From Alistipes sp. CHKCI003 (lineage in GTDB: Bacteria > Bacteroidota > Bacteroidia > Bacteroidales > Rikenellaceae), in assembly GCF_900021155.1 (NCBI RefSeq), contig NZ_FCNT01000042.1:1-60031 (forward strand): a DNA stretch of 60,031 nucleotides, read 5' to 3'. Positions 30,450 through 39,626 of the stretch are shown here, piece after piece. The notes below the pieces were generated by a model that was not told the DNA's origin, did not search any database, and saw only the letters and a program-made list of their open reading frames with translations. The stretch's first letter is position 1, and each line of letters starts with the position of its first letter. The translations under genes and the position numbers were made by a program.

Positions 30450-31844
30450 ATGTTCAAGCATAAGACGGGAATGCGCTTTATTGTCGGCGATCATCACCGC
30501 CAAATATGCGAAACTCTCGACAAAGTGGTACGGGGCGATATAAAGCGGCTCATCATCAATATCGCCCCACGATACGGGAAGACCGAACTCGTGTCGAAAA
30601 ATTTCGTCGCTTACGGGCTGGCGCTAAATCCCCGCAGCAAGTTTATCCACCTCTCTTATTCAGACGACCTCGTTCTCGACAACTCGAAAGAGATCAATGA
30701 AACGGTGCAATCGGACTATTATCAACGGTTGTTCCCCGAGGTCAGCGTTGAATCGAAGAACGCGAAGAAGTGGTACACCTCCGCCGGCGGCGGACTGTAT
30801 GCCGTAAGTGCGGCGGGGCAGGTTACGGGTTTCGGCGCAGGCCAAGTGGATGATCCCGACAGGGAGCGGCGCGAAATGGGCGATTTCATTCCGGCGTGGG
30901 AAAGCGACTTTGCGGGGGCAATCGTCATCGACGACCCTATCAAGCCCGAGGACGCCCTGTCCGAAACGATCCGCGAGCGCGTGAACAATCGTTTCGAATC
31001 TACAATTCGCAATCGTGTGAACTCCCGCAATACGCCGATTATAATCATCATGCAGAGGTTGCACGAACACGACCTGTGCGGGTATCTGCAAGAGATCGAG
31101 CCGGAAGAGTGGACGGTATTGTCGTTACCATGTATTTGGTATGACGAAAACGGGCAAGAACATCCGCTATGGGATTTCAAGCATACGCTGGAGGAACTGC
31201 ACAAAATCAAGAAATCGAACTCCTACGTGTTCGAAACGCAGTATATGCAGAACCCTAAGCCGCTGGAGGGGCTGATGTACGGAGAGTTCAAGACATACGA
31301 CATCATTCCCTATGCGGCATCCATGCGCCGCAAGAATTACACGGACACCGCCGATACCGGCAGCGACTATCTGTGCTCGATCTGCTATACGGAAACTCCT
31401 ATCGGCAATTTCGTAACGGACATTCTCTACACACAGAAGCCGATGGAATACACCGAGCCGGCGACAGCCGAGTTGCTGTCCCGCAACAAGACGGAAATAT
31501 GCTACATCGAAAGCAACAATGGCGGCAGATCGTTCGGGCGCAATGTTATGGCGCAGTGCCGAATGATGGGTAACAACTTTACATCCTTTAACCCGTTTAC
31601 GCAGACGGACAACAAAAGGGTGCGCATCTTCACGCGATCGAACGAGGTACAGAACCTCATCTATTTTCCGACAGGATGGGAGCATAGATGGCCGGAGTTC
31701 GCCTCACACATCAAATCATACCGCAAGCAACAGGAGTTCAACAGTCATGACGACGCCGAAGATGCCTTGACAGGAATAATCGAAAAGCGGGGTTATTTCG
31801 ACAATGGAGAAGATTTAAACAAAGAAGATTTAGGAATTTGGTAA
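30450..31844 (+). CDS. terL: terminase large subunit
   Basis: 464 residues from the only ATG. Walker A variant APRYGKTE (~48), Walker B AIVIDDP (~155), C-terminal nuclease with acidic residues. Homologous sequence seems to begin ~20 codons before this ATG (IERTFCLSGTLNFTRY), in the same frame as TerS and separated from it only by the TGA at 30372, so a non-ATG start or readthrough is possible. The only large terminase in the window. Confidence 0.9.
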   Translation: MFKHKTGMRFIVGDHHRQICETLDKVVRGDIKRLIINIAPRYGKTELVSKNFVAYGLALNPRSKFIHLSYSDDLVLDNSKEINETVQSDYYQRLFPEVSVESKNAKKWYTSAGGGLYAVSAAGQVTGFGAGQVDDPDRERREMGDFIPAWESDFAGAIVIDDPIKPEDALSETIRERVNNRFESTIRNRVNSRNTPIIIIMQRLHEHDLCGYLQEIEPEEWTVLSLPCIWYDENGQEHPLWDFKHTLEELHKIKKSNSYVFETQYMQNPKPLEGLMYGEFKTYDIIPYAASMRRKNYTDTADTGSDYLCSICYTETPIGNFVTDILYTQKPMEYTEPATAELLSRNKTEICYIESNNGGRSFGRNVMAQCRMMGNNFTSFNPFTQTDNKRVRIFTRSNEVQNLIYFPTGWEHRWPEFASHIKSYRKQQEFNSHDDAEDALTGIIEKRGYFDNGEDLNKEDLGIW

Positions 31845-31854
31845 AAATACGGAC

Positions 31855-33261
31855 ATGGGATTCATCGACAATCTGCTCAATGCGATAAGGAATAAGTATC
31901 TGAATGCAGCCGGCGCTGATCGAGACTTGCTTACACTTATCAAGGATAGAGATATCACGCAAGCGCAAGCCCTCATGCAGAACCGAGACATAGAGGTTCT
32001 GCAAGCGATTCAGGAGTATAATCCCGAACTTCACCGCATTATGCGGAAAGCCGACAAGGTGCGTAAAGGTCAAGAGCCTTATCGAACCGAGAAACTGCCT
32101 CGTGCACGGCAGAAGTATATCAACGAAGTGGAACTGTTCTTCCTGCTCGGAAACCCCATACGCTGGAAGAAAGTAAACAACGAGGGTTCGGACGAGGCTT
32201 TCGAAGCATATAATCAATTTTTGCAGGATACCCGATTCGACGTCACCATGCGTAAGGCAAAGCGCATTGCGGGGGCAGAAACTGAATGTGCCAAGCTCTA
32301 CCACATCTATCGGGACGAGAATTTCCAACCGCAAGTGAAAGTCGTAGTAATCTGCAAGTCGGAGGGATACACCCTGCGCCCGTTATTCGATCAATATAAT
32401 AACCTCATTGCATTCGGGTATGGGTACTATCTCAAAGAGGGGGCATCGACCGTCGAGCATTTCGACATTCAAACTCCTGATACAATCTACCGATGCAGAC
32501 GAGGGACACTCAATTGGGAGGTTACGGCAACACCTAATCCAACGGGGAAAATCAATGTGATTTACTACAGACAGGATAAGGCATGGAACGGCCTCAATCC
32601 CCGTATAGACCGCGAGGAGGATATAGACAGCAAAATAGCCGACACAAATAACTATTTCGCAGACCCTATCGCCGCAGCAACGGGCGATGTCGTAGATTTT
32701 TTGAAAGGTCGAGCCGACAAGCCCGGGAAAATGATTCGGATGACCGGAGCGGATTCAAAATTCGAGTACATCAATCCACCGACCTCCTCCGAGACGCAGC
32801 AACGGGAAAAGGAAGACCTCGCGCGGTCTATTCTGTTCGATACTTTCACACCCGAGTTCACGCCCGAGAAGATGGCGGGACTGGGAACTCTCTCGGGCGA
32901 AGCAATCAAGCGAGCGATGGTGTTGGGATATATCAAGCGGGAGAACAACAAGGAGATTTACGACATAGCCGTAGATCGGGAGAAAAATCTTATTCTCGCC
33001 ATCATGATGAATGTAACCCACATTCATCTGCGTTCCGAGCTTGCTGCTCTAAGAATAGAGCACGAGTTTGCTGAACCATTCAATGAAGATGTTACCGCCC
33101 GTTGGGCTGCAATCGGCCGAGCAGTACAAGACGGGGTGATGTCGCTTGAAAAGGGAGTCGAGTTAATGGGAACCGCCGACGATGTAACCGCTGAAATCGA
33201 GCGTATAAAGCAGGCAAAGGCAGAGGCATCAATGAGTAATATCATAGAGCCGACATTCTAA
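31855..33261 (+). CDS. portal protein
   Basis: 468 residues, position and length of SPP1/HK97-type portals. Central wing pattern with beta strands (VVICKSEGYTLRPLFDQYNN) and a long helical region ending NVTHIHLRSELAAL. Forms the dodecameric channel for DNA packaging. Starts 10 bases after TerL. Confidence 0.8.
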   Translation: MGFIDNLLNAIRNKYLNAAGADRDLLTLIKDRDITQAQALMQNRDIEVLQAIQEYNPELHRIMRKADKVRKGQEPYRTEKLPRARQKYINEVELFFLLGNPIRWKKVNNEGSDEAFEAYNQFLQDTRFDVTMRKAKRIAGAETECAKLYHIYRDENFQPQVKVVVICKSEGYTLRPLFDQYNNLIAFGYGYYLKEGASTVEHFDIQTPDTIYRCRRGTLNWEVTATPNPTGKINVIYYRQDKAWNGLNPRIDREEDIDSKIADTNNYFADPIAAATGDVVDFLKGRADKPGKMIRMTGADSKFEYINPPTSSETQQREKEDLARSILFDTFTPEFTPEKMAGLGTLSGEAIKRAMVLGYIKRENNKEIYDIAVDREKNLILAIMMNVTHIHLRSELAALRIEHEFAEPFNEDVTARWAAIGRAVQDGVMSLEKGVELMGTADDVTAEIERIKQAKAEASMSNIIEPTF

Positions 33262-33270
33262 TCTGAACCT

Positions 33271-34716
33271 ATGGCCGGATTAGATTTGAAAGCCGCCCAA
33301 TGGGAGCAGCAACATCGAGCGCATGTCGAAGAATATCTTCGACAGATCGACGCTTTGTATGATGCAGCTTCGGAGGAATTGGTTCGTTTGGGCATAGGGT
33401 ATAACTATCAACCCGAGACCGGCCGACTGTTCACCTTCTCATCAAACAAAAGCCGTCGTAGACAAGCTGATGCCTCGTTATCTTCGTTCCGAGATAAGTT
33501 GTCCACGATAATTACTGCCGGAATCGCTACGGAATGGGCTTTTGCCAACGATAAGAATGATTCATGGGTAAAACAACTGTCCGACAATCCGAAAAAAGAG
33601 TGGATGCTTCATAATCTCGATGCGCTGGAGGCATTCCAGCAGAGGATGACTTATGGACACACGTTGTCCGAAAGGGTCTGGAGTATCGCAAAACAGTTCG
33701 AACGACACGTCGAGTTGTCGCTATCGGTCGGCATCAGCGAGGGACGAAGCGCGGCCAATATAAGCAGAGATGCACGCATGTATCTGAATGAGCCGGACAA
33801 GCTATTTCGGCGTGTCAGAGATGCGTTCGGCAATCTCACCCTGTCGAAAGCCGCGCAGGCCTACCACCCCGGACAAGGCGTTTACCGATCATCCTATCAG
33901 AACGCCATGCGTATGGCCCGTACCGAAATAAACAGCGCTTATCGTGAAGCCGACAGTATCCGTTGGCAGCAACTCGATTTCATTGTGGGTTATGAAGTAA
34001 AAACGTCCAAATCCCACGCCGCATGGTTGGCGAAAGCATGGTATCCCCGCTTCAAAAAGGGGCGGGCGCCACTGGAGATATGCGACGCAATGGAGGGGAA
34101 ATATCCGAAGTCTTTCAAATTCATCGGGTGGCATCCGAATTGCCGCTGTTACGCTGTCCCGATTATCGCTAACGAAGACACAGGCAAGGATTGGTGGGAA
34201 GATGCGGAAAACGAAGTTGCGGATGTCCCGCCCCGTTTCAAGGAGTGGCTTATACAGAATGCCGACCGTATCGAAAAGGCGAACAATCGAGGCACTTTAC
34301 CTTATTGGATTACAGAAAATAAGCAATATACGGATATTTCAGATTACAAGAAGAATCGACGCAAAGAGATATTGATAGAAGCTAAAACACAAAATAATCG
34401 AATTTTACATAACCCGCAATTCAGCCATGACATACATTTAACCAATCACGGCATAAAAGAATGGCTTAATCAACCTCACGAATCATATTATACGAAAAAT
34501 GAATCACTATTGGATATCAAGCGTATTGTTGAAGAATCTGTCTATTGCGGAAGCGGACAGGACTACCATGATACACATGTGATTGCACATCTTTTTGAGA
34601 CAAAAATCGGTAATACGAAGTCTTGGATTGTTGTTCGTGAATATCCAAACGGTGAAATCAACTTACATAGCGTATCGGATAGTAAGAATATATTGAATAT
34701 ATTGCAAAGAAAATAA
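33271..34716 (+). CDS. MuF-like minor head protein with C-terminal toxin-like domain
   Basis: 481 residues. Residues ~1-300 are a SPP1 gp7/MuF head protein (ARTEINSAYREADSIRWQQLDFIVGYEVKTS, then WHPNCRCYAVPI). After ~350 follows a separate, more AT-rich domain (FSHDIHLTNHGIKEWLNQPHES..., YHDTHVIAHLFETK, SWIVVREYPNGEINLHSV) with conserved His residues, like the nuclease toxins fused to MuF proteins (PBECR type). Might be injected with phage DNA. Confidence 0.75.
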   Translation: MAGLDLKAAQWEQQHRAHVEEYLRQIDALYDAASEELVRLGIGYNYQPETGRLFTFSSNKSRRRQADASLSSFRDKLSTIITAGIATEWAFANDKNDSWVKQLSDNPKKEWMLHNLDALEAFQQRMTYGHTLSERVWSIAKQFERHVELSLSVGISEGRSAANISRDARMYLNEPDKLFRRVRDAFGNLTLSKAAQAYHPGQGVYRSSYQNAMRMARTEINSAYREADSIRWQQLDFIVGYEVKTSKSHAAWLAKAWYPRFKKGRAPLEICDAMEGKYPKSFKFIGWHPNCRCYAVPIIANEDTGKDWWEDAENEVADVPPRFKEWLIQNADRIEKANNRGTLPYWITENKQYTDISDYKKNRRKEILIEAKTQNNRILHNPQFSHDIHLTNHGIKEWLNQPHESYYTKNESLLDIKRIVEESVYCGSGQDYHDTHVIAHLFETKIGNTKSWIVVREYPNGEINLHSVSDSKNILNILQRK

Positions 34717-34878
34717 CCTATCCGAGCAGCTCTGCGGAAATGCAATCCGCAACTTACCCTTATAGGTTATTAACAGATTGGCGCTCTGTCAGGCGAGAGT
34801 ATAATATAATGCAGCCTTATGTATGTCATAAACACGGACAAATACCGTGCTAAATTTTAAGTTAATACTTTGTTGTAA
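34711..34878 (-). ncRNA. candidate minus-strand RNA between MuF and scaffold genes
   Basis: A -7 box TACCTTTG lies at 34879-34886 on the minus strand. Downstream hairpins: CACGG-TATTTGT-CCGTG, TTATG-ACATA-CATAA, then a closing stem AATAACCTAT/ATAGGTTATT with an inner TGCGGA/TCCGCA, followed by TTTTC. Transcribed against the structural operon, its 3' end reaches the MuF stop. Confidence 0.45.
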
Positions 34879-34937
34879 CAAAGGTACGAAATATTTTTAA
34901 TACACGAAAAATTGAAAGATTTTTTTTCGAAAATCTC

Positions 34938-34968
34938 TTGCATAATGTGCCGAACGTGGCGAATTTTG
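34938..34968 (+). promoter_or_regulatory. shared phage promoter/operator, site D
   Basis: TTGCATAATGTGCCGA, 11 bases, TTTG. Drives the scaffold and capsid operon. The new transcript begins with hairpin GCCTAT-GAAGAT-ATAGGC; site G has a similar hairpin at the same place. Confidence 0.8.
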
Positions 34969-35040
34969 TCCCAGAGCCTATGAAGATATAGGCCAACAGC
35001 ATAGAACGGAATAACTTCGACGTAGTTGTTAGGTTAGGTG

Positions 35041-35072
35041 GGTCTGTTGGCATTGGCTGACAGACCTTTTTT
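35041..35072 (+). terminator. terminator in the capsid leader
   Basis: GGTCTGT/ACAGACC stem with a 12-base loop and six T, about 70 bases after the site D start point and 47 bases before the scaffold gene. The capsid genes should need antitermination or readthrough. Confidence 0.7.
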
Positions 35073-35118
35073 GATGCGGATATGATGATTTATCCCAAAA
35101 CATATAGAACGAAAAAAC

Positions 35119-35760
35119 ATGAAAGAGAAAATTCTCGCAGCACTGAAAACCAAGTATTCTAATTTGGGGTTCGGTGCAAAGGCTCTCGACGGAGTAGCCT
35201 CTATTCTGGAAAAATCCGTCACCGATGAATCGCAGATCGAAACCGCAGTCGGCGGGGTCGAACCTTTCCTGAAAGTTTTTCAGTCCGATGCCGACCGCGC
35301 ACGTACCGATTACAACGCGCTGAAAGGACAGTACGACGAGCTTAAAGCGAAGGCCGAGGCATCAGCTGCCGCAGGGGGCGGGCAGGGTAAAAAGACCGAA
35401 CCCGACGATGAGGAGCCTGCGTGGTTCAAAGCCTACAAAAAGCAACAGGAGGAGCGTTACAATGCCATCAAGACAGAGAGCGATACTCTGAAAGCGGAAA
35501 AGGCCAAGACCGAACGCATGAACCTAATCACCGCAAAAGCCAAAGAACTCGGTATTCCGGAGTGGCGCATGAAAGAGGGATTCGTCATCGCCGACGACGC
35601 AGACGAAAAAACAATCGGCGACTACCTCGCAAACGTACAGAAGAATCTGGTTACCGCAGGGCTGGAGGGGAAAGGTTCGGGATTCCCCATGTCCACACCC
35701 GAAGCGCAGGGCAAAGAACTCGCAAAGGCGTGGGCCGAAACACTTCCGGACAAAGAGTAA
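35119..35760 (+). CDS. capsid scaffold-like protein
   Basis: 213 residues, charged and helical with a Gly/Ala-rich stretch (~90-105) and coiled coil (EERYNAIKTESDTLKAEKAKTERM). Composition and position before the capsid genes fit a scaffold protein. Confidence 0.7.
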   Translation: MKEKILAALKTKYSNLGFGAKALDGVASILEKSVTDESQIETAVGGVEPFLKVFQSDADRARTDYNALKGQYDELKAKAEASAAAGGGQGKKTEPDDEEPAWFKAYKKQQEERYNAIKTESDTLKAEKAKTERMNLITAKAKELGIPEWRMKEGFVIADDADEKTIGDYLANVQKNLVTAGLEGKGSGFPMSTPEAQGKELAKAWAETLPDKE

Positions 35761-35775
35761 TCAAAACGTAAAATC

Positions 35776-36339
35776 ATGGCAATCGTATTTGAAAAAACAA
35801 AAGTAAAAGGCGGTTTCCCCGTATTCTGGCGCGGTGAATTTGCCGTATTGCCGGGGGACTTCAAACTGAAGGGAACCTATCCCGAGGGGACTAAGATTCC
35901 CAAAGGTACGCCGATCAAGCTCGACTTCGACAACATGGAATGCTCCGTATGTAAGAGCGCACGTGTTCTGTCGGGCGGCACAACCGCTGCTCCGCATGTC
36001 CAAAAGGGCTCCATGCTCCAAGTCGGAGATACGGTCAAGGTTGGCGAGGCAAACTCGACCGTGAAAAGCATCGACACGAAGAATGCGGATTACGACGTGA
36101 TCACCTTCGCAGCGGCGGTAACGGGAGCGACCGAAGGTGTGGATGTCCTTTCGGACGACAATCTGCCCGATGCAGTTGTCGAAACCGATATGGTCTACTC
36201 CTCCAATAACGGATTTCAGACCGTATCGGCCGGATATGCGGGTATCATCCTCAAAGATGTGGCATATCCTGTCCCCGCCGCGTGGCTTCAGGGCTACAGT
36301 CTGAAGAACAACCCCGAAATCAAGTATGTACGACAGTAA
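35776..36339 (+). CDS. head decoration/stabilisation-like protein
   Basis: 187 residues, beta-rich (FPVFWRGEFAVLPGDFKLKGT, VQKGSMLQVGDTVKVGEA). Between scaffold and major capsid genes, as decoration proteins often are. The exact role is inferred from position. Confidence 0.6.
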   Translation: MAIVFEKTKVKGGFPVFWRGEFAVLPGDFKLKGTYPEGTKIPKGTPIKLDFDNMECSVCKSARVLSGGTTAAPHVQKGSMLQVGDTVKVGEANSTVKSIDTKNADYDVITFAAAVTGATEGVDVLSDDNLPDAVVETDMVYSSNNGFQTVSAGYAGIILKDVAYPVPAAWLQGYSLKNNPEIKYVRQ

Positions 36340-36354
36340 AAGAGGAGGTGAACA

Positions 36355-37461
36355 ATGAACGACGTGTTTTATTCATCCATTTTCGGCGAACTGACCAAAC
36401 AGGTACAGATTCGCATCGATGCCGCCTCGGAACTGCGTAAGCGGCTGTTCGACCAGAATATTTACGAGCGATTCCTCGACTGGGACACCCCTACTGTCGG
36501 GTTGAATTTCGAAGAGTTGATCGGCTCGTACAATTTGAGCGTCGCCGCTGCAACGCTCGACTCCAAAGGTAAGGAGCCTATCATGGGAACTGAGGGGCTG
36601 GAAACGATCAAGCAGAAGGTATTGACCCATCAGATGTCTTACTCGATGCCCATCGAAGAGTATCGGAAGGTGTTGCAGATTCTCGATTCTCGGATGCTGT
36701 CCGATTCGGCCAAGACGCAGCAGCTCATCAACCTGATGTGGAACAACGTTACGAAGGTCGTGAACTCCGTACAGTCGAAACTGGACATCATCTTCCTCGG
36801 AGCATTGTCGAACAAGGGTGTATTCACGTTCGACACGACTAACAACCCCGAGGGCGGCGTTCGAGGTACGATCGACTACAAAATGCCGTCCGAGAACATT
36901 GCCACCGCAAAAACGTTATGGACGGATGGGAATGTCGAAACGGTCGATACATTGGAAGACATTCAAGCTATCCTCGACGCAGCGCAGGACAAAGTTACGT
37001 TCGACCGTATTCTGCTCTCGCAGAAACGCCTGTCGTACATCCTCCGCAACAAGAAGATGAAGCTGGCGGTATTCGGCAACGACAAGTCGTCCACTCCGCT
37101 GTTGCTGGCGAACCTGAACGAGTTCATGCGTTATAACGGATTCCCGACCTTCGAGGTTATCCGTCGCATGACCCGCATCCAGAACAATGGCAAGCTCGTG
37201 GAATATTCGCCGTGGAACGACAAAAACCTCGTTTTCGTGCCGTCGGGCAAGCTGGGCGTCATCAAAAATGCCTACGCCGACAACGAACTGCGGCAGGAGC
37301 CGGGCGTAACCTACTCCAACTACGGGCGCATCCGCATCTCGCAGTGGGGCAAGGGCGAAACCGACAACTCCAACGGCGTGGAGTTCACAAAGGCGCAATC
37401 GCTGTCGCTTCCGGTTATCACCGAGATCAACGGAATCTATTCGCTGACCGTAGAATCGTAA
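36355..37461 (+). CDS. major capsid protein
   Basis: 368 residues. Length, position and pattern (RIDAASELRKRLFDQNIY, DRILLSQKRLSYILRN, GKLGVIKNAYADNELRQEPGVTY) fit phage major capsid proteins of the E/HK97-fold group. A ribosome site GGAGGTG lies just before the start. Its size is normal and the frame is intact. Confidence 0.85.
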   Translation: MNDVFYSSIFGELTKQVQIRIDAASELRKRLFDQNIYERFLDWDTPTVGLNFEELIGSYNLSVAAATLDSKGKEPIMGTEGLETIKQKVLTHQMSYSMPIEEYRKVLQILDSRMLSDSAKTQQLINLMWNNVTKVVNSVQSKLDIIFLGALSNKGVFTFDTTNNPEGGVRGTIDYKMPSENIATAKTLWTDGNVETVDTLEDIQAILDAAQDKVTFDRILLSQKRLSYILRNKKMKLAVFGNDKSSTPLLLANLNEFMRYNGFPTFEVIRRMTRIQNNGKLVEYSPWNDKNLVFVPSGKLGVIKNAYADNELRQEPGVTYSNYGRIRISQWGKGETDNSNGVEFTKAQSLSLPVITEINGIYSLTVES

Positions 37462-37465
37462 TTCT

Positions 37466-37792
37466 ATGACGAATTTGGAGGCAATATCGGCAAGCCTGTA
37501 TCCCTATGATGTAGATCAATTTCTCAAAGAAAAGGCTTGCATCGACGAGGGGATAGATGCTCAAGCAGACTATACGGCAACCGACAAAATCAGCGTGGCA
37601 AAGGCCGCAATCGCCATCATGCAAAATCTTATTGTTCTCATGAACGAGAGCAACGGGGGCTATTCATTGTCGTACAATACCGACGGGCTTAAAGAGCACA
37701 TATTCTACCTCGCAAAGGAGAACGGCCTAACCGATATTGCCGAAGAGTTCGATACCCGATCAAGAATCACAGATATTTCCGACCAATGGTAA
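37466..37792 (+). CDS. head-tail connector-like protein
   Basis: 108 residues, all-helical (LEAISASLYPYDVDQFLKEKACIDEGID), typical of gp6/gp15-like adaptors that follow the capsid gene. Overlaps the next gene by seven bases. Confidence 0.65.
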   Translation: MTNLEAISASLYPYDVDQFLKEKACIDEGIDAQADYTATDKISVAKAAIAIMQNLIVLMNESNGGYSLSYNTDGLKEHIFYLAKENGLTDIAEEFDTRSRITDISDQW

Positions 37793-38163
37793 GATTCCCC
37801 TATACGCTCGAAATGTGGTACGAGGAGGACGCCACGCAGAATCCCGACGGTTCGTGGACCGAAGGCGCGCATGAATGGCGTGTCGTCGGCCGATGCAATG
37901 CCCGTCAGAACGGACAGGCGCAGCAGATCAAAGGACAAAACGGGGATGCCTTCCTCTACTTTTTCAAGGTTACTATGCCGGCATATACGCAACCCATTCC
38001 TATCGGGACCAAGGTGCGCATATTCGACAGCCGAGGATGCAACATCTTCGATCGTTCGCCGCACACCGAAGCAAAACCCAAAGATAGGGATACGGCATCG
38101 TATCCGGTTCAGGGATTCTACAAAAGCGGACAGCGTTACGAAGACACAAGACTATGGCTCTGA
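37786..38163 (+). CDS. head closure-like protein
   Basis: 125 residues, beta-rich (YTLEMWYEEDATQNPDGSWTEG), as gp16-type stoppers. Overlaps both neighbours. Assigned by order and fold impression. Confidence 0.6.
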   Translation: MVRFPYTLEMWYEEDATQNPDGSWTEGAHEWRVVGRCNARQNGQAQQIKGQNGDAFLYFFKVTMPAYTQPIPIGTKVRIFDSRGCNIFDRSPHTEAKPKDRDTASYPVQGFYKSGQRYEDTRLWL

Positions 38164-38609
38164 AATGCACCAACTGGCACGAGGTGGAACTCGAATTCAT
38201 ACGAGCTAAGGAGGAGTATGACCGGAAAGCGGTCGAGTGGCTTTCAGTGCTCGGGGAGCGGGTGGTAAAGTATGCTCGCGAACACGGCAGCTATACCGAC
38301 CGCACGGGCAATCTCCGCAACTCTATCGGGTATGTCGTGGTGCAATATGGTCGTATCGTAACCGAGGATTTCAGCATCGGGAGTGGACACGGAGAGGCAA
38401 AAACGCAAGCCCGTGCCTATGCTCTCGAAGTGGCCCGCAATCTTCCCGCAAACAAAACCTATCTCGTATGGGTGGCCGGTATGGAGTACGCGAAGTATGT
38501 CGAGGCGAAAGGTTTCGATGTGCTTGAAGGCTCGGGCAACTGGATCGAATCTACTGCAGAGAAACTCAAAGCGGAATTCGTGCGATTCTTAAAATCGAAG
38601 GAGAAATGA
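38154..38609 (+). CDS. HK97 gp10-like protein
   Basis: 151 residues. Helical start and the typical segment HGSYTDRTGNLRNSIGY then WVAGMEYAKYVEAKGFDVL is characteristic of gp10-like tail completion proteins. Overlaps its neighbours. Confidence 0.75.
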   Translation: MALKCTNWHEVELEFIRAKEEYDRKAVEWLSVLGERVVKYAREHGSYTDRTGNLRNSIGYVVVQYGRIVTEDFSIGSGHGEAKTQARAYALEVARNLPANKTYLVWVAGMEYAKYVEAKGFDVLEGSGNWIESTAEKLKAEFVRFLKSKEK

Positions 38610-39010
38610 ATCTGACTTCTACGGAAATATTCAGACTTGTCTGGGATCGCATTCGGGATTCGTCTTTGGGTAAGGCGGTGTCGACAATGTATGCGGACCA
38701 CTACCCGAATAATCCTTCGGGGGAATTCATCGTCATAGGTTCGTTGTCGAATATCATCGGAGATTCGCAGGTGGCGACGGTAAATGTAAACATTTATGTG
38801 CCGGACACAACGCCGACGATCGGTCGAGAAGAACAACGCTATCCCGATCGCAACCGTCTGGATGAACTTACCCGCATCGCTTTCGATTCGCTGGGGCACT
38901 ACCCCATCGACGAGCGTTGGTTTTTCGACGCGAGCGATGAAACTCTCATCAGTGAGGAGAGCGTCTCCTACACTTTTTCAAACATTAAAGTAAAACTTAA
39001 AAAATACTGA
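38606..39010 (+). CDS. tail terminator-like protein
   Basis: 134 residues, mixed alpha/beta (TEIFRLVWDRIRDSSLGKAV, VATVNVNIYVPDT). In the position of tail terminator proteins. ATGA overlap with the gp10-like gene. Confidence 0.6.
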   Translation: MNLTSTEIFRLVWDRIRDSSLGKAVSTMYADHYPNNPSGEFIVIGSLSNIIGDSQVATVNVNIYVPDTTPTIGREEQRYPDRNRLDELTRIAFDSLGHYPIDERWFFDASDETLISEESVSYTFSNIKVKLKKY

Positions 39011-39014
39011 CATT

Positions 39015-39548
39015 ATGCAACTTGTAGGTCTCAATTCCTGTCATGCAGGCGATCCGTTGCCCAAAGGCGTAAAAGACACTGGCGCCGAAGCATTGCTCAA
39101 AGCTCTGAAAAAGATTACCCAACCCTACAACGGTGGCGTAACTCTCAACTTTTCCAACCCGACGAGCAACAAATTCTATCGAGAAGGAGAGGCCGATCCG
39201 TTTTTCTCCATGCGCGACCCGACGTCGGGCACCAAGGAGATCACTTGGACCGTTGCCGACTTCGATGATGCCACGCTGGAATTCTATTTCGGCACTACCG
39301 AGCCGGCGAAGGGCGAACTGTATGAAGGGACAAAAGCCTTTGTATTCGACTCTAAGAGTGGAGGGTCTTTGGCTTTTGCCCGTCTGAAGTACACAGCGTC
39401 ACTTACAGGAGCAATGAACACCAGCGACCCGCTCCAGATCGCCGTCTCTGCCGATGTATTGGCCCCCGATCAGGGCGGCGTCGCTTGGTGGCCGATTGCT
39501 ACCCCTGAATATACTGAAGCTTCGGCCCTCAAAAGCAAAGGGCTCTGA
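39015..39548 (+). CDS. major tail tube protein
   Basis: 177 residues, beta-rich, just before the chaperone gene: ITWTVADFDDATLEFYFG, GSLAFARLKYTASL. Order and size fit a siphophage tail tube protein. Confidence 0.75.
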   Translation: MQLVGLNSCHAGDPLPKGVKDTGAEALLKALKKITQPYNGGVTLNFSNPTSNKFYREGEADPFFSMRDPTSGTKEITWTVADFDDATLEFYFGTTEPAKGELYEGTKAFVFDSKSGGSLAFARLKYTASLTGAMNTSDPLQIAVSADVLAPDQGGVAWWPIATPEYTEASALKSKGL

Positions 39549-39626
39549 ATCCTCTTCATCCCGCCGGAAAGCTGACGACTTACATCGCGGAGCAAGACTG
39601 CGGGCGGGAACAAATATTTCAATAAA

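Noticed and set aside
34862..35053. 63-residue minus-strand frame across promoter D
   Set aside because: Lies over the promoter and a non-coding region; no protein-like features.
34994..35115. Copy-antisense-copy arrangement at the capsid leader like RNAs A and B
   Set aside because: A weak repeat of the pre-start bases exists (AGAACG), but no antisense to it is present.
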